Shown one piece after another: positions 35,016 through 45,889 of a DNA stretch of 64,000 nt. The notes beneath the pieces were generated by a model. The model had not been told where the DNA came from. It saw only the letters and a program-made list of their open reading frames with translations, and made no database searches. Within the stretch, counting starts at the first letter, position 1. Each line of letters opens with the position of its first letter. The translations under genes and the position numbers were made by a program. Source of the DNA: Hirundichthys speculiger (Eukaryota > Chordata > Actinopteri > Beloniformes > Exocoetidae); assembly GCA_018398805.1 (NCBI GenBank), contig JAGFBZ010000814.1:4361501-4425500 (forward strand). The letters run 5' to 3'.

Positions 35016-35990
35016 GAACCGATCTTCCGCCAACCCTCCTAAAACCGCTATTATGGGATAGCGGATAGCGGGAGAGGCGTTCCCCCACAAAGAACGCAAT
35101 CTTGCACCTCCCTAAACCCACGATCTTACCTGCGCTAACCGTTATATTATGCATGGGAGTGGTTAGGGTGTTCAACCTGTTAAAACAGATAGTTGGTGCG
35201 CTCCCGGTAAACACGGCCAGGCAGAGCCGCGGGAACATATTCTCAGCAGGGGGTGCTGGGAGTCTGGGACAGCTGTGCCTCTTGGCGCAGCTGATGTGCT
35301 TTTTAAAATACTGCACAACGAATCATTGGATGTGCATTTAACGATCACGAAGAATTAATGTTCCTGTCCCTCCTCGACCACCAAGTTTCAGACATATTGG
35401 AAATAAATTCCCGCATCCAACCTTTTCCAGCTTGACACCAGAGCCACCGAGCTCTACTTGATGATCTGACCTGTTTAAAAACAGATGTGACTGATGTAGG
35501 CCATGACGGATTTTGAAGGGAAAAGAACCAAAGATCTCCTTGGTTTCCTCCACAGCAGACATCTGAATGAGATCATGCCACAGCTGTACAGACTGACGTG
35601 TCTGGCCATGACTATTCTGACATCCACCACAACTGCTGACCAGACATCCTCTGACCTTGAGAATAAAAACGTATGCAAATAATACAGTGATGCGTAATCG
35701 AGAGGTAGAGCCGTTTGTGCATGTCCACATGTCACCAGGTGGACGCACATTTATACCATTTGGACGCACTCTTTTACACGCCGACATGCGGGTTGTGCTT
35801 TCCGCAAACTCGGTATCTTGCGATTGCGGGTAACGGGTGGTCAGACCACCCACAATCTGCGATCGCAAGATACCAAGTTTGCAGCGGCTTTACGGAAGCG
35901 GAAGATTGCATCAGCGGTTAGTGGAGGTTCCTAAACCCGCAATTTGTGGGAAGCGAGTAGCGGCTAGCGGGAGGTGTACGATTGGGGCCC
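35016..35990. mobile_element. Unclassified 975-bp insert in Rex1-like LINE
   Basis: Inserted between codons of the antisense LINE. TAG at 35013-35015 and TAG at 35991-35993 form a 3-bp duplication, and joining the flanks restores the LINE reading frame. The termini are poorly inverted (GAACCGATCTTCCGCC left; GGGCCCCAATCGTACACC as reverse complement of the right). CpG-rich ends hold repeats of TAGCGG. An 85-bp near-palindrome lies at 35802-35886. A 176-codon minus frame (35338-35868) crosses it with no recognisable domain and is probably not a gene. Confidence 0.55.
35802..35886. repeat. 85-bp near-perfect palindrome
   Basis: Two arms of about 41 bp centred on A35843; the core GGGTGGTCAGACCACCC (35835-35851) is perfect. 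The arms both contain GGTATCTTGCGAT. Differences are a 3-base indel and a few substitutions. It can fold into a long hairpin or cruciform. Confidence 0.85.
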
Positions 35991-35993
35991 TAG

Positions 35994-36375
35994 TCTGAAA
36001 ACACTCTGTTGCTGAACCACTGTGTTGCAAAGAGGATTCTCAGGGACGCAATTAATAGTTTCCATTTCATGAAAACATTAACTTCTCAAATCCAAAACTC
36101 CTTTGCACAATCATCTCCAGAGGCTCAAGAACAGTCTCCAGAAGAGAGCCAGCCTTCTTTGTTCAGTTTCTTAATGGCTCTGATACTGCTTCCTCAGCAA
36201 ATGGCTGCATGAAATTTCACTCTCCTTAACAGACTTGCTGAAAATGGTGAAGTACCTAGGCTTCTTCAAAAAGTAAAGTCTGTTCTGACCCTTCTTATAA
36301 GGTGTTGCATCTCCAGTCCAGTCTCTCAACCAGGTGAACACCACCATCTGAACCTGCTGTGGCTCTGTCCAGACT
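35994..36375 (-). pseudogene. Rex1-like RT thumb region
   Basis: Minus-strand frames read VQMVVFTWLRDWTGDATPYK and then KKGQNRLYFLKKPRYFTIFS near 36240-36360, followed by decayed sequence to 36000. Y-K-K-G-Q-x-R-L-Y-F-L is a hallmark of this group, located just after the RT palm. The palm itself with its catalytic aspartates is missing. Stops and frame changes are present. Confidence 0.65.
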
Positions 36376-36437
36376 TCCATCTCTCTGATCCTTCTACTGG
36401 TTGAAGCCTGTGATATTCATCCCTGACCACACATTTC

Positions 36438-36620
36438 TTATGTTGTTCTGCAAGGCTTGTTCTCCAGCTCTGTCCCTGAAGGCTCTTTTTTTGTTTTGTT
36501 TAGAAGCTCTTTCAAGTCACTGGTGATCCAGGATTTGTTACTGGGAAAGCACCTCACTGTTCTGGTAGGGATGGTGTTGTCCACACAGAAGCTGATGTCA
36601 TTAGTAACACACTCAGTCAT
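36438..36620 (-). pseudogene. Rex1-like endonuclease-RT linker
   Basis: Minus-strand reading MTECVTNDISFCVDNTIPTR, TVRCFPSNKSWITSDLKELL and NKTKKEP. The C-V-D-x-x-I-P-T-R-T-V-R and K-x-W-I-T-x-D motifs are the linker that precedes the RT domain in fish Rex1-type LINEs. Open over 60 codons but flanked by stops. Confidence 0.75.
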
Positions 36621-36710
36621 GGCAATAATGTCATCTCCATGTGGCTCACAGAGTGCATCCCAATCTGACGCCTCAAAACACCACCGCAGAGTTTCTTCAG
36701 CTTCCTATGA

Positions 36711-37347
36711 TCACCTCCTCACAGTCCTTTTGGTCACAGGTTGCCTCTGAGTGATGGCTTTTGTAGGTGAAGGAGAGAAAGACCAGATTATGATCTGCTT
36801 TGTCCAGAGCAGGTTGTGCAGAGAAGCTGTATGCATCTCTGATGTTTGCATAAAACAAATCCTATGTTTTCTATCTAGTGGAGCAGTGGAAAAACTGTTG
36901 GGAAACATTGGGAATATGAAAGAGAAAGAGATACTATTGAAATCACCAGTCACTGTTCTCAATGCACTGGGTTGTTGTGTCTGTATTTTAGGCAACAGCA
37001 GAGCTAAATGTAACACTGGTCAACTCTTGGTAGATAATAAGGGCTAAAGCTCACAGCTAACAGTTTAATATCTGGGCTGCAGGAATGATGTTTCATAGTA
37101 CTATATCCTTGATTACACCATACATTGTTAACAAGCACTGCAAATCTCTGTATGCCCTTCCTTTGTGTAAGCCAGGCAGAGAGACACATGAGTCAGGCTT
37201 ATGGTCCTGCAACCATGTCTTGGAGAAACACAATATACTGCATTGCCAAAGCTCCAGATTTGTCCTCAGCACCTCAAGCTCTTCCATCTTATTTGTAAGA
37301 AATCTCACGTTCCCTATTAAGATGGAGGGAAGAGCTGGTGTTAACAT
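36711..37347 (-). pseudogene. Rex1-like AP-type endonuclease domain
   Basis: Minus-strand pieces: LPSILIGNVRFLTNKMEELE (about 37335-37276), then CSILCFSKTWLQDHKPDS, and later LRTVTGDFN with G-D-F-N at 36936-36947. N-V-R-x-L-x-N-K and G-D-F-N are AP-endonuclease motifs that nick target DNA. The conserved glutamate of the E-T-W-L motif is replaced by lysine (SKTWL), and the S-D-H motif is not seen, so this copy is catalytically dead as well as frameshifted. Confidence 0.7.
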
Positions 37348-37646
37348 CTTCTTTCTGTCTCTCTGCTTTGCTCCTGCTCGACCCTAAGACATCTCCTCTT
37401 TAAATCGTGGACGACTCGGGATATAAGTATCTCTTGTTGAGATGGTTACTCATAACAGCAAAAGCAAGACGTAGGTGAAAAATAAAAGAATTAACCAAGG
37501 AAATACTTAAAGCAGCACAGCATCCTCACCCCGAATGAAAAATAATTCAAAAATCTAAGTCTGAAAAAGACTTTGTTGAAAAACTCTAAAATATGCACAA
37601 AGACAGCAAAAATCGACAGAACTGCTACAGCAAGCTGCCACCATAT

Positions 37647-37653
37647 GCAGCAT
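37647..37653. repeat. Likely target duplication, right copy
   Basis: GCAGCAT, matching 34841-34847. Confidence 0.5.
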
Positions 37654-37746
37654 TATTCTCTTAGTCTTTCATTTATATGTAGATGATACTCTATCTATCC
37701 TTGAAGCTGGATGAAACAAATAAGCTATCTGTATTGTAAACAAATG
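37654..37746 (+). pseudogene. L2-like RT catalytic fragment (YVDD)
   Basis: Reads SLSFHLYVDDTLSILEAG with the catalytic Y-V-D-D at 37676-37687, then a stop. It continues the reading interrupted at 34847 (QHGI followed by FHLYVDDT). The next codons resume after the block at 37747-38237. Confidence 0.7.
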
Positions 37747-38237
37747 ACATAAGTTGTGCTTCCAATAGCAGGGATCTGGGGTAAAACCTAGGAGGTTGGA
37801 GCTGTAACATAGCGTACCTCCTTTTCGGTCCTTTCAGCTGTCATGTCTCCATTTAGTGACAGAGCCAAGGGAATGTACTGACTAAGCAAACTACCACCCT
37901 CTGGTAGTGATAGTCTACCACTTTTGTTGTTTGTCAACCTCTAATAAATTTTTTTTTTTTGGGGGGGGGGGGCAGGAAAAAAACAAACTAGAGTGACGAC
38001 AGACTCGAAGGGGATGTTAGATGGCTGAAAAATGTAATGTCTTGCCAACAGCATTTCCTATCAGCACAGAGTCAACACCATCTTCCTCTCAACAGTTTTT
38101 TGGATGTTCTGTGAGGACCTAACCCACAGCACGTACATGTTTTAGCCCCGTAAAAGGTCCCCTGAAAACTCTTGCAGAGCCATTCCTTGTAATGGAAACA
38201 TGCAACAATGATTTATTCCCCATAAAACTACGCTGGA
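37747..38237. mobile_element. Unidentified ~490-bp insertion in L2-like LINE
   Basis: Sequence unrelated to the LINE separates GATGAAACAAATAAGC...GTAAAC from CCTATAAAGATCTGGATGAC, two pieces that are adjacent in LINEs of this group. Edges are approximate and no duplication is clear. It contains a T12-G12 junction at 37949-37972. Family not recognised. Confidence 0.4.
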
Positions 38238-39605
38238 AATACACCTATAAAGATCTGGATGACTGATAAATTCCTGCTACCTAACTTAAATAAGTCTTAA
38301 AAAATTGTTGTCTTTGGGCCTGGCCACTTCAGAAATAGACTGTCTAATTAATTTAGTAACTCTGGATGGTATTACTTTACCTCTCATACTACTGACAGTA
38401 GTGTTGGTTTCATTTTTGACCAGGATTTGTCCTTTAAATCTCACATTTAAAGGATAAATTCTTTTTCTAGAACTACCTTCTTCCAGCTTTGTAACATCCT
38501 ATTGAAGTGGTGCAGAAAAGTCCATGCATTTGTTACTTCAAGATAGGAATACTGCAATTCCTTATTAGCAGGATGTCCTAAAATAACTTGAATAGCCTTT
38601 AGCTGATCCAAAATACTGCAGTGAAATTTCTGATGAGGACTTGCTGGCAAGACCATATTTCTCCAATCTTCCCTTCATTGGGTTCCTGTTAAATATAGGG
38701 TAGAATTCAGAATGACACTTTTGACAAATTTAAATCCCTTCAGGGCCCAGCTCATTCATACCTTAAAGAACTCATAGTTCCATACTATCCTAACTGAGCA
38801 CTTTGCCCACAGTCTGGATGCTTGCTTGTGGTTCCAAAAGTTGAATGGCAGACAAAGGCTTCAGTTATCAGGCTCCTCTCTTGTGGAACCAGCTCCCAGT
38901 TAGAGTTTGGGAGAGATGCACCCCTTTACCTTTAATATTAGGATTAAATCTTTGATTAAGCTTATCATTAGAGCTGGCTCAGGTGCCATGAACCTGAGGG
39001 GTGGGAACTGTAACTGCTGGGGGACTTTCAATGAAACCAAGGGGGGTTTCCTCATTCTTCTGTCTTAACTCTTATTGTTTTATGGGTCATTATTATTACA
39101 ATTAAATCTGTTCTCCTTTGTGTGTCAAAGACAGATATCCCTTGACTAATCTAGCTATGCTTGCTGGTTTTCCTTTACTGTTATTTCAGAACCCCAATTC
39201 ATAGAAAAAGATGGCAGCCTCTTCTGAGTCTGTTTTTTTTTTTTTTTTTTTTAACCATTTTAATTAATTTTTTTGTACTCTACTGCCACTTTATGCTTGT
39301 TCAGAATGGAATCAAAAGAGAAGATTTAATGCTATCTTTTGAGTTTCTAACCTAAGCTATTTTTTTTATTTGTTCTTGTTAAACTATTATTTGGCCTCAT
39401 TTGGCATTGCATGAACTTTGACTTTGGAGTGTACTGAAATGAACTGAATTACAATGAATTAGAGTGAACTGTAATATAATTGAACTGAATTGGATTGTCT
39501 TTGATTCGACTGTTTCCAACATGTCTTCTCTGTAAAGTGCCTTAAAATGACTTTTACTGTAAATTGACTGTACAAGCAAAGGTGTATTGAATTAAATTGA
39601 AATGA
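38238..39605 (+). pseudogene. L2-like RT thumb, C-terminus and 3' UTR
   Basis: Decayed reading in order: KIWMTDKFLL (about 38255), FIFDQDLSFKSHI, KVHAFVTSR.EYCNSLLAG (about 38515-38575), LHWVPVKYRVEFRMTLLTN (about 38675-38730), then LSGSSLVEPAPS and FNIRIKSLIKL (about 38930-38970). The D/E-Y-C-N-x-L-L-x-G and L-H-W-x-P-V-x-x-R motifs identify the C-terminal half of an L2-type RT. Several stops interrupt it. The 3' UTR ends near 39605 with TTGAA-type repeats. Confidence 0.75.
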
Positions 39606-40158
39606 ACAGAGGCTACTTGAGTACCATGGAACATGAGGTGTAAGATGGCAGCACACATCTATCCATGGTTTTGCAAATCTGTGCCTTTCTGGTCTTCCCA
39701 CCCCTAGTGGCTTCCTTTGGTTATTACAAGCAAAGTAAAAAGGATCACCACTTGTGAAGCTGTCTGTGCTGATATTTTCCTTGTCAAAATGACAGGTACA
39801 TTACCTTGAATTTTTGTGAGGTTCAGCACATCAACATTCTTCCCTTGTTTTGTCCTTCCCCTCACACTGAATCAGTGCCTGCCATTTTCTCTGCGGATAG
39901 GATAGAGATCTTTCAGCCACTTTACCTACATCTTGTCAGCCATGTGATAGATGTGTAGCTTCTTTGCTTTGGATTTATGTGATTTACATTCTGCAGCATC
40001 GTGCTAGTATACCATGATTGTTTAGAGGTAGAAAATGACATAAAATGAATGATCTGTAGCACTTGTTTTGGCTTTTTGCTTTCTTTACTGGAAATAGTTG
40101 TGTCTGCAAAAAGCCCCAAAAGCAATGCATTATGACTAGTGCTGCCACCTAGTGGATG

Positions 40159-40374
40159 AAAATAGCACAGTTTTGGGCCAACCCGGTGGTGCAGTGGTTA
40201 GGGTAGGCAGCCCATGTATGGAGACTCTAGACCTTAACGCAGCGGTCACGGACTCAACTCCAGGCCCGTGCGACCCTTTTCTGCATTTCCTCTCCGTTCT
40301 CTCTCTCTGCCTCCTTTCCTGTCTTCTTTCACTGTCAATAAAAGCCACTAGTGCCAAAAAAAATAGCAGTTTTT
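40159..40374 (+). repeat. Target-site duplications bracketing SINE
   Basis: AAAATAGCACAGTTTT at 40159-40174 and AAAATAGCAGTTTT from 40360 differ by a small indel and flank the SINE exactly. Confidence 0.75.
40175..40359 (+). mobile_element. tRNA-derived SINE
   Basis: 185 bp with a tRNA-like head: A box TGGTGCAGTGG at 40187-40197 and a B-box-like GACTCAACTCC at 40251-40261, the internal promoter for RNA polymerase III. The body has a pyrimidine-rich middle, then GTCAATAAAAGCC and an A-rich tail. Flanking duplications support retrotransposition. It resembles a SINE family common in percomorph fishes. B-box decay suggests it is no longer well transcribed. Confidence 0.8.
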
Positions 40375-43300
40375 GTGGAACTTGAGTAGCCTCCATCTGA
40401 AATGAGAATGGATGGACATATTTTATCAAAATGAACAGGAGGTAATGCTAGTTAGCATCATAATTTAGCATGACCTAAGCTAAGGCAACTATTTTGCCTT
40501 TTGCTAGCTTGTGGTGCCTGAGGTTAGATAGACATGTTCCAACCAGTTGCTAGACTTGTTTTTTTTTCTCCCATTTGCCCATTTTTGGATTGACCAGGAC
40601 TGGACTGACTCCTTGAGAAGTACTCCTAAGAAAACTTACTCCATGGCTGTGCCAAGCATTAGATGTTATTTATCCAAAATAAATGGGTAGCATGTATATA
40701 TTCTCAGTTTATTCAAATCATGTCAAATACATAATAAAAAACATTTTCATAATGTTGAAAATTACATGCCATCATTCTATATTTCTCCTTTGCCAGGTAG
40801 TAAAGAGTTAGTTTAAGTATTAATACAAGATAAACACATAATGACAACAGGTCCAATAATCTAAAAACCATTACTAGGGTAAAAGTAAAATCAAATAAGA
40901 AAAATTCCAAGTACAATCGAATTCTCATCGATCTGTAATTTGCATGAGCTGTCAGTTAGCACTAACATTCATGAAACTAAACATCAAGTAAAACCACATT
41001 TAACCCCCGGGAAAACACATGGTTGGCTAGTGTGTACCAAAAGGCAATACAGTGAGTGTCACAATAATATCTGTGCCTCCCACTTTCTCTCGTCAAGACT
41101 GACCTTGTGTAAACACAGGAGGAATGGGTAATGCTCCTCAGATGTGCTCTAATTGCAGTGTATGTAGCTCTCTCTCAGCGTGTGTGTGTGCATGTGTGCG
41201 TGTGTGCATGTGTGTGTGCGAGCGCAAGCACATGATGTATGTGCAAATGTGTATTCCTTGTTAAGAAAGCTGAGAGTTGTGCACCAATAAGCGTTTGTCT
41301 GCAAACCAGCAGAGGTGCTGAGCGTACAGCATTAACATGTAAGCATAGAGTGTACTGAAAATATGCAGTAAATTTTGCCAATAATCTTGATTGCTGAATA
41401 TGCAAATTGCAGTTAGTACTCATTTTCCACACATTTTTCACACACAAACACACAAAATAGTTTATCAAAAATTTAAAGTGAAATCAGTTCATATTTATTT
41501 CCAAATACCTACCAGCATACAAGCAGATTAATAAAAACAATACAATAAAACTAATTTAATTTACTGTGATAATACTCTTTCCTACGTTCTTTATAAGATT
41601 ATTGTAAAAGGCCAAAACTCAGTGTATTCTTTTAGGAATATCTTCCCAGAGTTACTATCTAATCTTGTAGAGACTTGCAGCTGGTGTGTTGGAGTATGTT
41701 CCACAATTCCAGTTGGCTTTGAGCAGAGGTCAGGGCACGGACTCCAGACTACATCAGCATCACACAGTTCAGACTGAGACAGGCTGATGGCGTTTTCTTC
41801 TGACAACAAAAGTAGTAAGACATAACTTCTCATGTATTCAAATCTTCTCATTGATTTAGGTGATTCAAACAGGGTGTCGATTCCACAAAAGTACAATTAT
41901 CAAAACAAATACAGTCAATGGAATTACTGAGCAGCTAAACACAATTAGCTGTTTTTGCTGGATTTTCTGTATGAGATTAGCTGGATCCATGATATGTTTA
42001 CCCATCGTGGTGCCGGTGAAGCTGCAATGCATTAAAACCTAAACACAAAACCAAAAGGACAAATAAATCCTTTGTAAGATAAACAACCAAGCATGACAGA
42101 ATGAAGGAGAGAAGGTAAACAATGCTCGAACAGCATTCAGCTTGAGGTTTTAAATATTTAAAAATCATGTGTTTTCTATAAGAGAGCCGATTTGCTACCA
42201 TGCAGATATATTGCTGTATTTCTTTTTTGTTTAAAGAAGTGTGTCTGCTTGACATTTATGTACTGTGTCTGTGTTTGTTGTCGCATTAAGTAAACTCACT
42301 GAACCCCTTTCCCATTCGTTGATAAGAACATTGCTGAGACATGTAACACACACATAAATTTTATTTTAGTAAAAGGAAGCTATAAGTTCATAAACATTAA
42401 GCAAGTACCCAATAAAACAACATTTTGTTAAAATTTACCATTTCTCATTGAGACTTGATTGTTTTATATGATCAAGCCTCATTGCTGATTTTAAATGGTT
42501 ACAGTCCACAAATACATGAACTTGGGTAAACAGAATGGATGTGTTGAGAAGTAGAATGAAAACATGAGGTGATAAAAGATTTTTCTTTTCTTTGTTGAAC
42601 TGCAGCGAAACCTTTAGAATGGAATAATGAGTCCTGGATGTGTTGGGAGCGTGGCCAAGGCCAAGATGTGGGATGCTCCTTGTGAGACTTAGCTCAGGGA
42701 CCTCATCAAAAGACTGCAAACACGCTCTACTGTATGCGCATGTTCAACTGTATATTCTAATATATTCTGTTTGCACATGGTACAGAAATCGTATCTTTAT
42801 AGAAGTCTCTGTCAAGTTAAGCCCTGTAAGATTCCATTGGTCATAAAAAAAAGACAATTTTTTTTTTTTTTTTAATCTATCTCAGTGTTCAAAAAAGACA
42901 ATGACATAAACAATTAAAGGATAACTCTTTGGGATATGTGTTACAGTTTATGGTGTTTCAACATCAAACATAAGAGTGCTTTGTGGCAAATATACATGAC
43001 TAAGTCATAATGCAACTGTGTTATAAATTTCATCTTGAGAGTTATGGACTGGGCCCATAAGTGCATGGTTAAATATCAAATGCATGAGAATACATTCCCT
43101 ACCAAGATATGTGACACAGCAACAAATGGCTGAAGAGATTTTTCCTCTGGGCCAGAGGGTGCAATAACTGTCACTTTAGTTTAGACCCACAGACTCTCAG
43201 CTCTGTCTGGTCAGTAATTTGTTGAGGGAGGCCTTGGTATTAAAATACTTCTTTGTAATAAAAAATATAATTCTCAGAGACCTGGCTTGATGCTCTGACT

Positions 43301-43652
43301 GAGAACAGCTCCCTTTAGAATCCTTCCCTGTCTCTGGCATGCACCTGTGTGAATGTTAGGGAGAGGTAAAATATGTCAAGGTTGGGAGCATGAGGTATAA
43401 CTGTGGCTCAGGGTTTAAGGTGCAAGGTAAAGCATGGGATTATATTTGTGGGGTCCCATGTCAGTCAGTTCTTTCTCTGCCTTTTTACCCATTTTGGCAT
43501 TTATAAGGTTTTATGCTGTGCACTTTATATTTATTGGGGTGTACACTTTGAAATGGCCGAGGCGGATAGAAACTAAAACTTCCAGTAATTCACTTCAGTG
43601 TTTTTCAGTGATACATTGTAAATATCGAATGTTGTGTCAAAAATAGAAAAGT

Positions 43653-43659
<7 letters not shown>
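40375..43659. other. Non-coding unique DNA
   Basis: No supported gene. Minus frames at 41591-41896 and 42435-42719 have no domains. A T-run lies at about 42859-42874. A GT-rich tract at 41179-41222 is listed separately. Confidence 0.5.
41179..41222. repeat. GT-rich microsatellite
   Basis: GT units with CA and CG interruptions. Confidence 0.85.

Positions 43660-43695
<36 letters not shown>
43660..43695. repeat. (TA)n microsatellite
   Basis: Pure TA run of about 36 bp. Confidence 0.95.
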
Positions 43696-43698
<3 letters not shown>

Positions 43699-44005
43699 AT
43701 TTGATCTCATTATCTGCTTGGAAGGAGAATGTAATGTTTGAGTGCATGCTGTATAATGAGTGAGATTCCAAAGTAGGATATTGTCTTTTACTTTGTCTCT
43801 GTAGTCATATTCAGAAAACTCACACTCTTATTTTTGCTCTGCCGTTGTCATTCCACTCATGTGTAAACGTGTGAAGAGAACTAATATTAAAAAGTAAAAA
43901 AGTAAAGCGGAAGGAAAACAAACATCAGGGATGAGAAGCAGGCGGAAGCCCGTAAAGCTTGGTGACCCAGGTCAACTCTCTCAGATACACATCGCTAAGA
44001 AGGGC

Positions 44006-44013
44006 TATAAAAG
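44006..44013 (+). promoter_or_regulatory. TATA-box-like site
   Basis: TATAAAAG in a GC-richer context. About 80 bases downstream ATG at 44082 opens only a 9-codon frame. No exon or CCAAT partner supports a real promoter; probably chance. Confidence 0.15.
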
Positions 44014-44559
44014 TTCAAGAGGAGGTGTCTCTGTCAAGCCAGAGAAAATAAACCCAAGCCTGACTATACAAGGACATCAGCATGGAACACACGGAGGCCC
44101 AGTCTGAGTAACAACAACAAGCAACAAGGACAAAATCTACATCCATCATTCAAGATCAGATACAGTGCATCTTACATGAAGGAACACAATTTGTCCATAT
44201 AGGATTTTCTTTTGTGCACATTCTAACCACGCAGGTGCATTTATACACACATAAATTTCACTCACTGGCCTCCACACCTTAGACATGTTTGCACTGGAAT
44301 TTCATTGCATGAAATGCTCACATTCTACTACATGATTGTGAGATTTTAGTTGTGACAAGAGAGTAACCTGACATTTAGTTTAGTTGTGAGTGGTCTACAT
44401 AACTATATATCAGTATACTTCATGCTCGACCCAGCAAAACTAATAACCATACAGACAAGCCATAAAAAGTACCAAATAGGTATATAAAAACCATAGGAAC
44501 TCCTCCTCCGGCCAGCATAAATAACCTACAACACTAGCTCTTCATCATCACTTATTGTT

Positions 44560-44930
44560 GTATGTACATGCTTTGGGTTTGCTGGAACATGATTGGTCGG
44601 TGCATTCATCAATCTGATAGTGATCAGTCCCATATAGGGGAGATTAATCATTAGCTCTGCAGGGGCAAATGCATGGCACGGCAGATAGTGATTATTGATG
44701 GGTTAATCCCAAGTCCATGGCTTTGCATTCAGGCAACAGCCTCAGGGTCTATAATGCAAAATTTTTTTATCGCTTTCTTATTAAGGCATTACGATTTGTT
44801 GGTAATATGCAGAATAGTAATGCTCCAGAGGGAAAATTAGGCCCATTATGGCTAATACACCATATTCATATCAATATATTTGTGCAGGTAGCTGAAGCAG
44901 ACTACGAATCTGCAATTTTCAGTACACCAT
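44560..44930. promoter_or_regulatory. Candidate conserved non-coding block
   Basis: About 370 bp free of repeats with many homeodomain-type cores: GATTAATCATTAG near 44642-44654, TAATCC at 44704-44709 (the OTX/PITX-type core), GGCTAATAC near 44850, and an ATGCAT at about 44669. The density of such motifs is typical of vertebrate developmental enhancers. Conservation is untested. Confidence 0.3.
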
Positions 44931-45781
44931 GAGAAGGATTAACAAATTTCCTGGTTATACAGCAGTGAAACTGATGGAAAACTAGAATCCAATCACCATC
45001 ATTTCAGTTTTTTTTTTATTTAATCTTTTTTCTCTCTCCAACCTTCTTCTCTTTTTTCTCTCCCTGCTGTACATGATGTCTTGCAGAAGTGCTTTTAAAA
45101 GCCCCAGAGGGTAAATAGTGCTCGAAAAGTAAACAGAAATGAGCTGACCTTGCCAGAGTTTTGGCTCTTGACAGCAGAACTGCTTTAAGACTTCAAGCAG
45201 CAAGGGTCACAACTATAACAAATCCATTTCAATGCCAGCAACACATACATGCATACAGTGAAAAAGCAAACAAGTTCCTGCCAAAGGAAAGTAATTAATG
45301 AAAACTCCAGAGATAGAATATCAAAGAAAAGGGAAAATGATAGAGACAGTGGAAAAGATAAAAGAGAGGGTGGTCTTCTCATTGCAAAGGAGTATTACTA
45401 GTTGAGAAATGTAGGAGGAGGAGATGAAGCACTAACACCATAGAAAACAGGGTGAAAAATTCCTCACCAGTGTATTTAAAGCCGGATGTGAGTCATCTCA
45501 CCTGGCATCTGTTTTGCTTTAACCTAAAAGTCAAAGTTCACGGCTCTTAGGTTCTGCAGAGCGAATCTCTACTCCAAAATGTAACCTCAGTAATTTAAAT
45601 ATTATACAGTTACACTCTGAACAACTGTTTAAAATGATGGCTTCTAAACCATGCATTTCCTAAATGGCCTAAATAATAAATATAATTTTATTCAACCCTA
45701 TTCCACACATACAATTAACTGTTTGTCCTTAGCTTAGGACAATAATTTCTTTTTCTTTTCTTTTCTTTCCTAACAACTGTC

Positions 45782-45784
<3 letters not shown>

Positions 45785-45841
<57 letters not shown>
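45785..45841. repeat. (TA)n microsatellite
   Basis: About 56 bp of pure TA followed by an A-run. Confidence 0.95.
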
Positions 45842-45846
<5 letters not shown>

Positions 45847-45889
45847 AGAGAGGACTAAAATTACAGATAGTGAAGCACAAAAGGACAAG

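Larger units (their letters stand above)
34848..37646 (-). mobile_element. Rex1-like LINE, antisense, internally deleted
   Basis: Minus-strand LINE running from a 5' region near 37646 to a 3' tail at 34848. The tail, read on the minus strand, is TTTCCCTTTGGGGACTAATC followed by TTGAATTGAATT. Endonuclease, linker and thumb parts are present, but the central RT (palm) region is absent: the reading jumps from DGSLDRA to the region before YKKGQNRLYF near 36330-36380. GCAGCAT at 34841-34847 and 37647-37653 is a probable 7-bp duplication. The copy lies inside the L2-like LINE and itself holds a 975-bp insert (35016-35990). Confidence 0.75.
33815..39605 (+). mobile_element. L2-like LINE, fragmented by nested insertions
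   Basis: Pieces of one LINE of the L2/CR1 superfamily lie in order on the + strand at about 33815-33858, 34607-34847, 37647-37746 and 38238-39605. They are separated by a Harbinger-like MITE, an antisense Rex1-like LINE and an unidentified block. Removing the first two insertions and one duplication each rejoins the reading order. The 5' part is missing. The 3' end carries GTAAAGTGCCTTAAAATGAC (39534 onward) and an ATTGAATTAAATTGAAATGA tail, typical of fish LINEs of this type. L2 versus a close relative cannot be settled by eye. Confidence 0.75.
43696..45784. other. Non-coding unique DNA
   Basis: No supported gene. Contains a lone TATA-like box and a candidate regulatory block, listed separately. 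Frames at 44982-45382 (minus) are low-complexity and not credible. Confidence 0.5.

Noticed and set aside
35338..35868. 176-codon minus-strand frame, longest frame not tied to a known domain
   Set aside because: It crosses the palindrome and CpG-rich end of the 975-bp insert, has no recognisable domain and no plausible promoter or splice context.
40175..40275. Functional tRNA gene
   Set aside because: A and B boxes are part of a SINE head; no cloverleaf or anticodon arm is conserved and the body continues into a SINE tail.
44006..44120. TATA-driven promoter with short peptide
   Set aside because: TATAAAAG stands alone, and the following ATG opens only nine codons.
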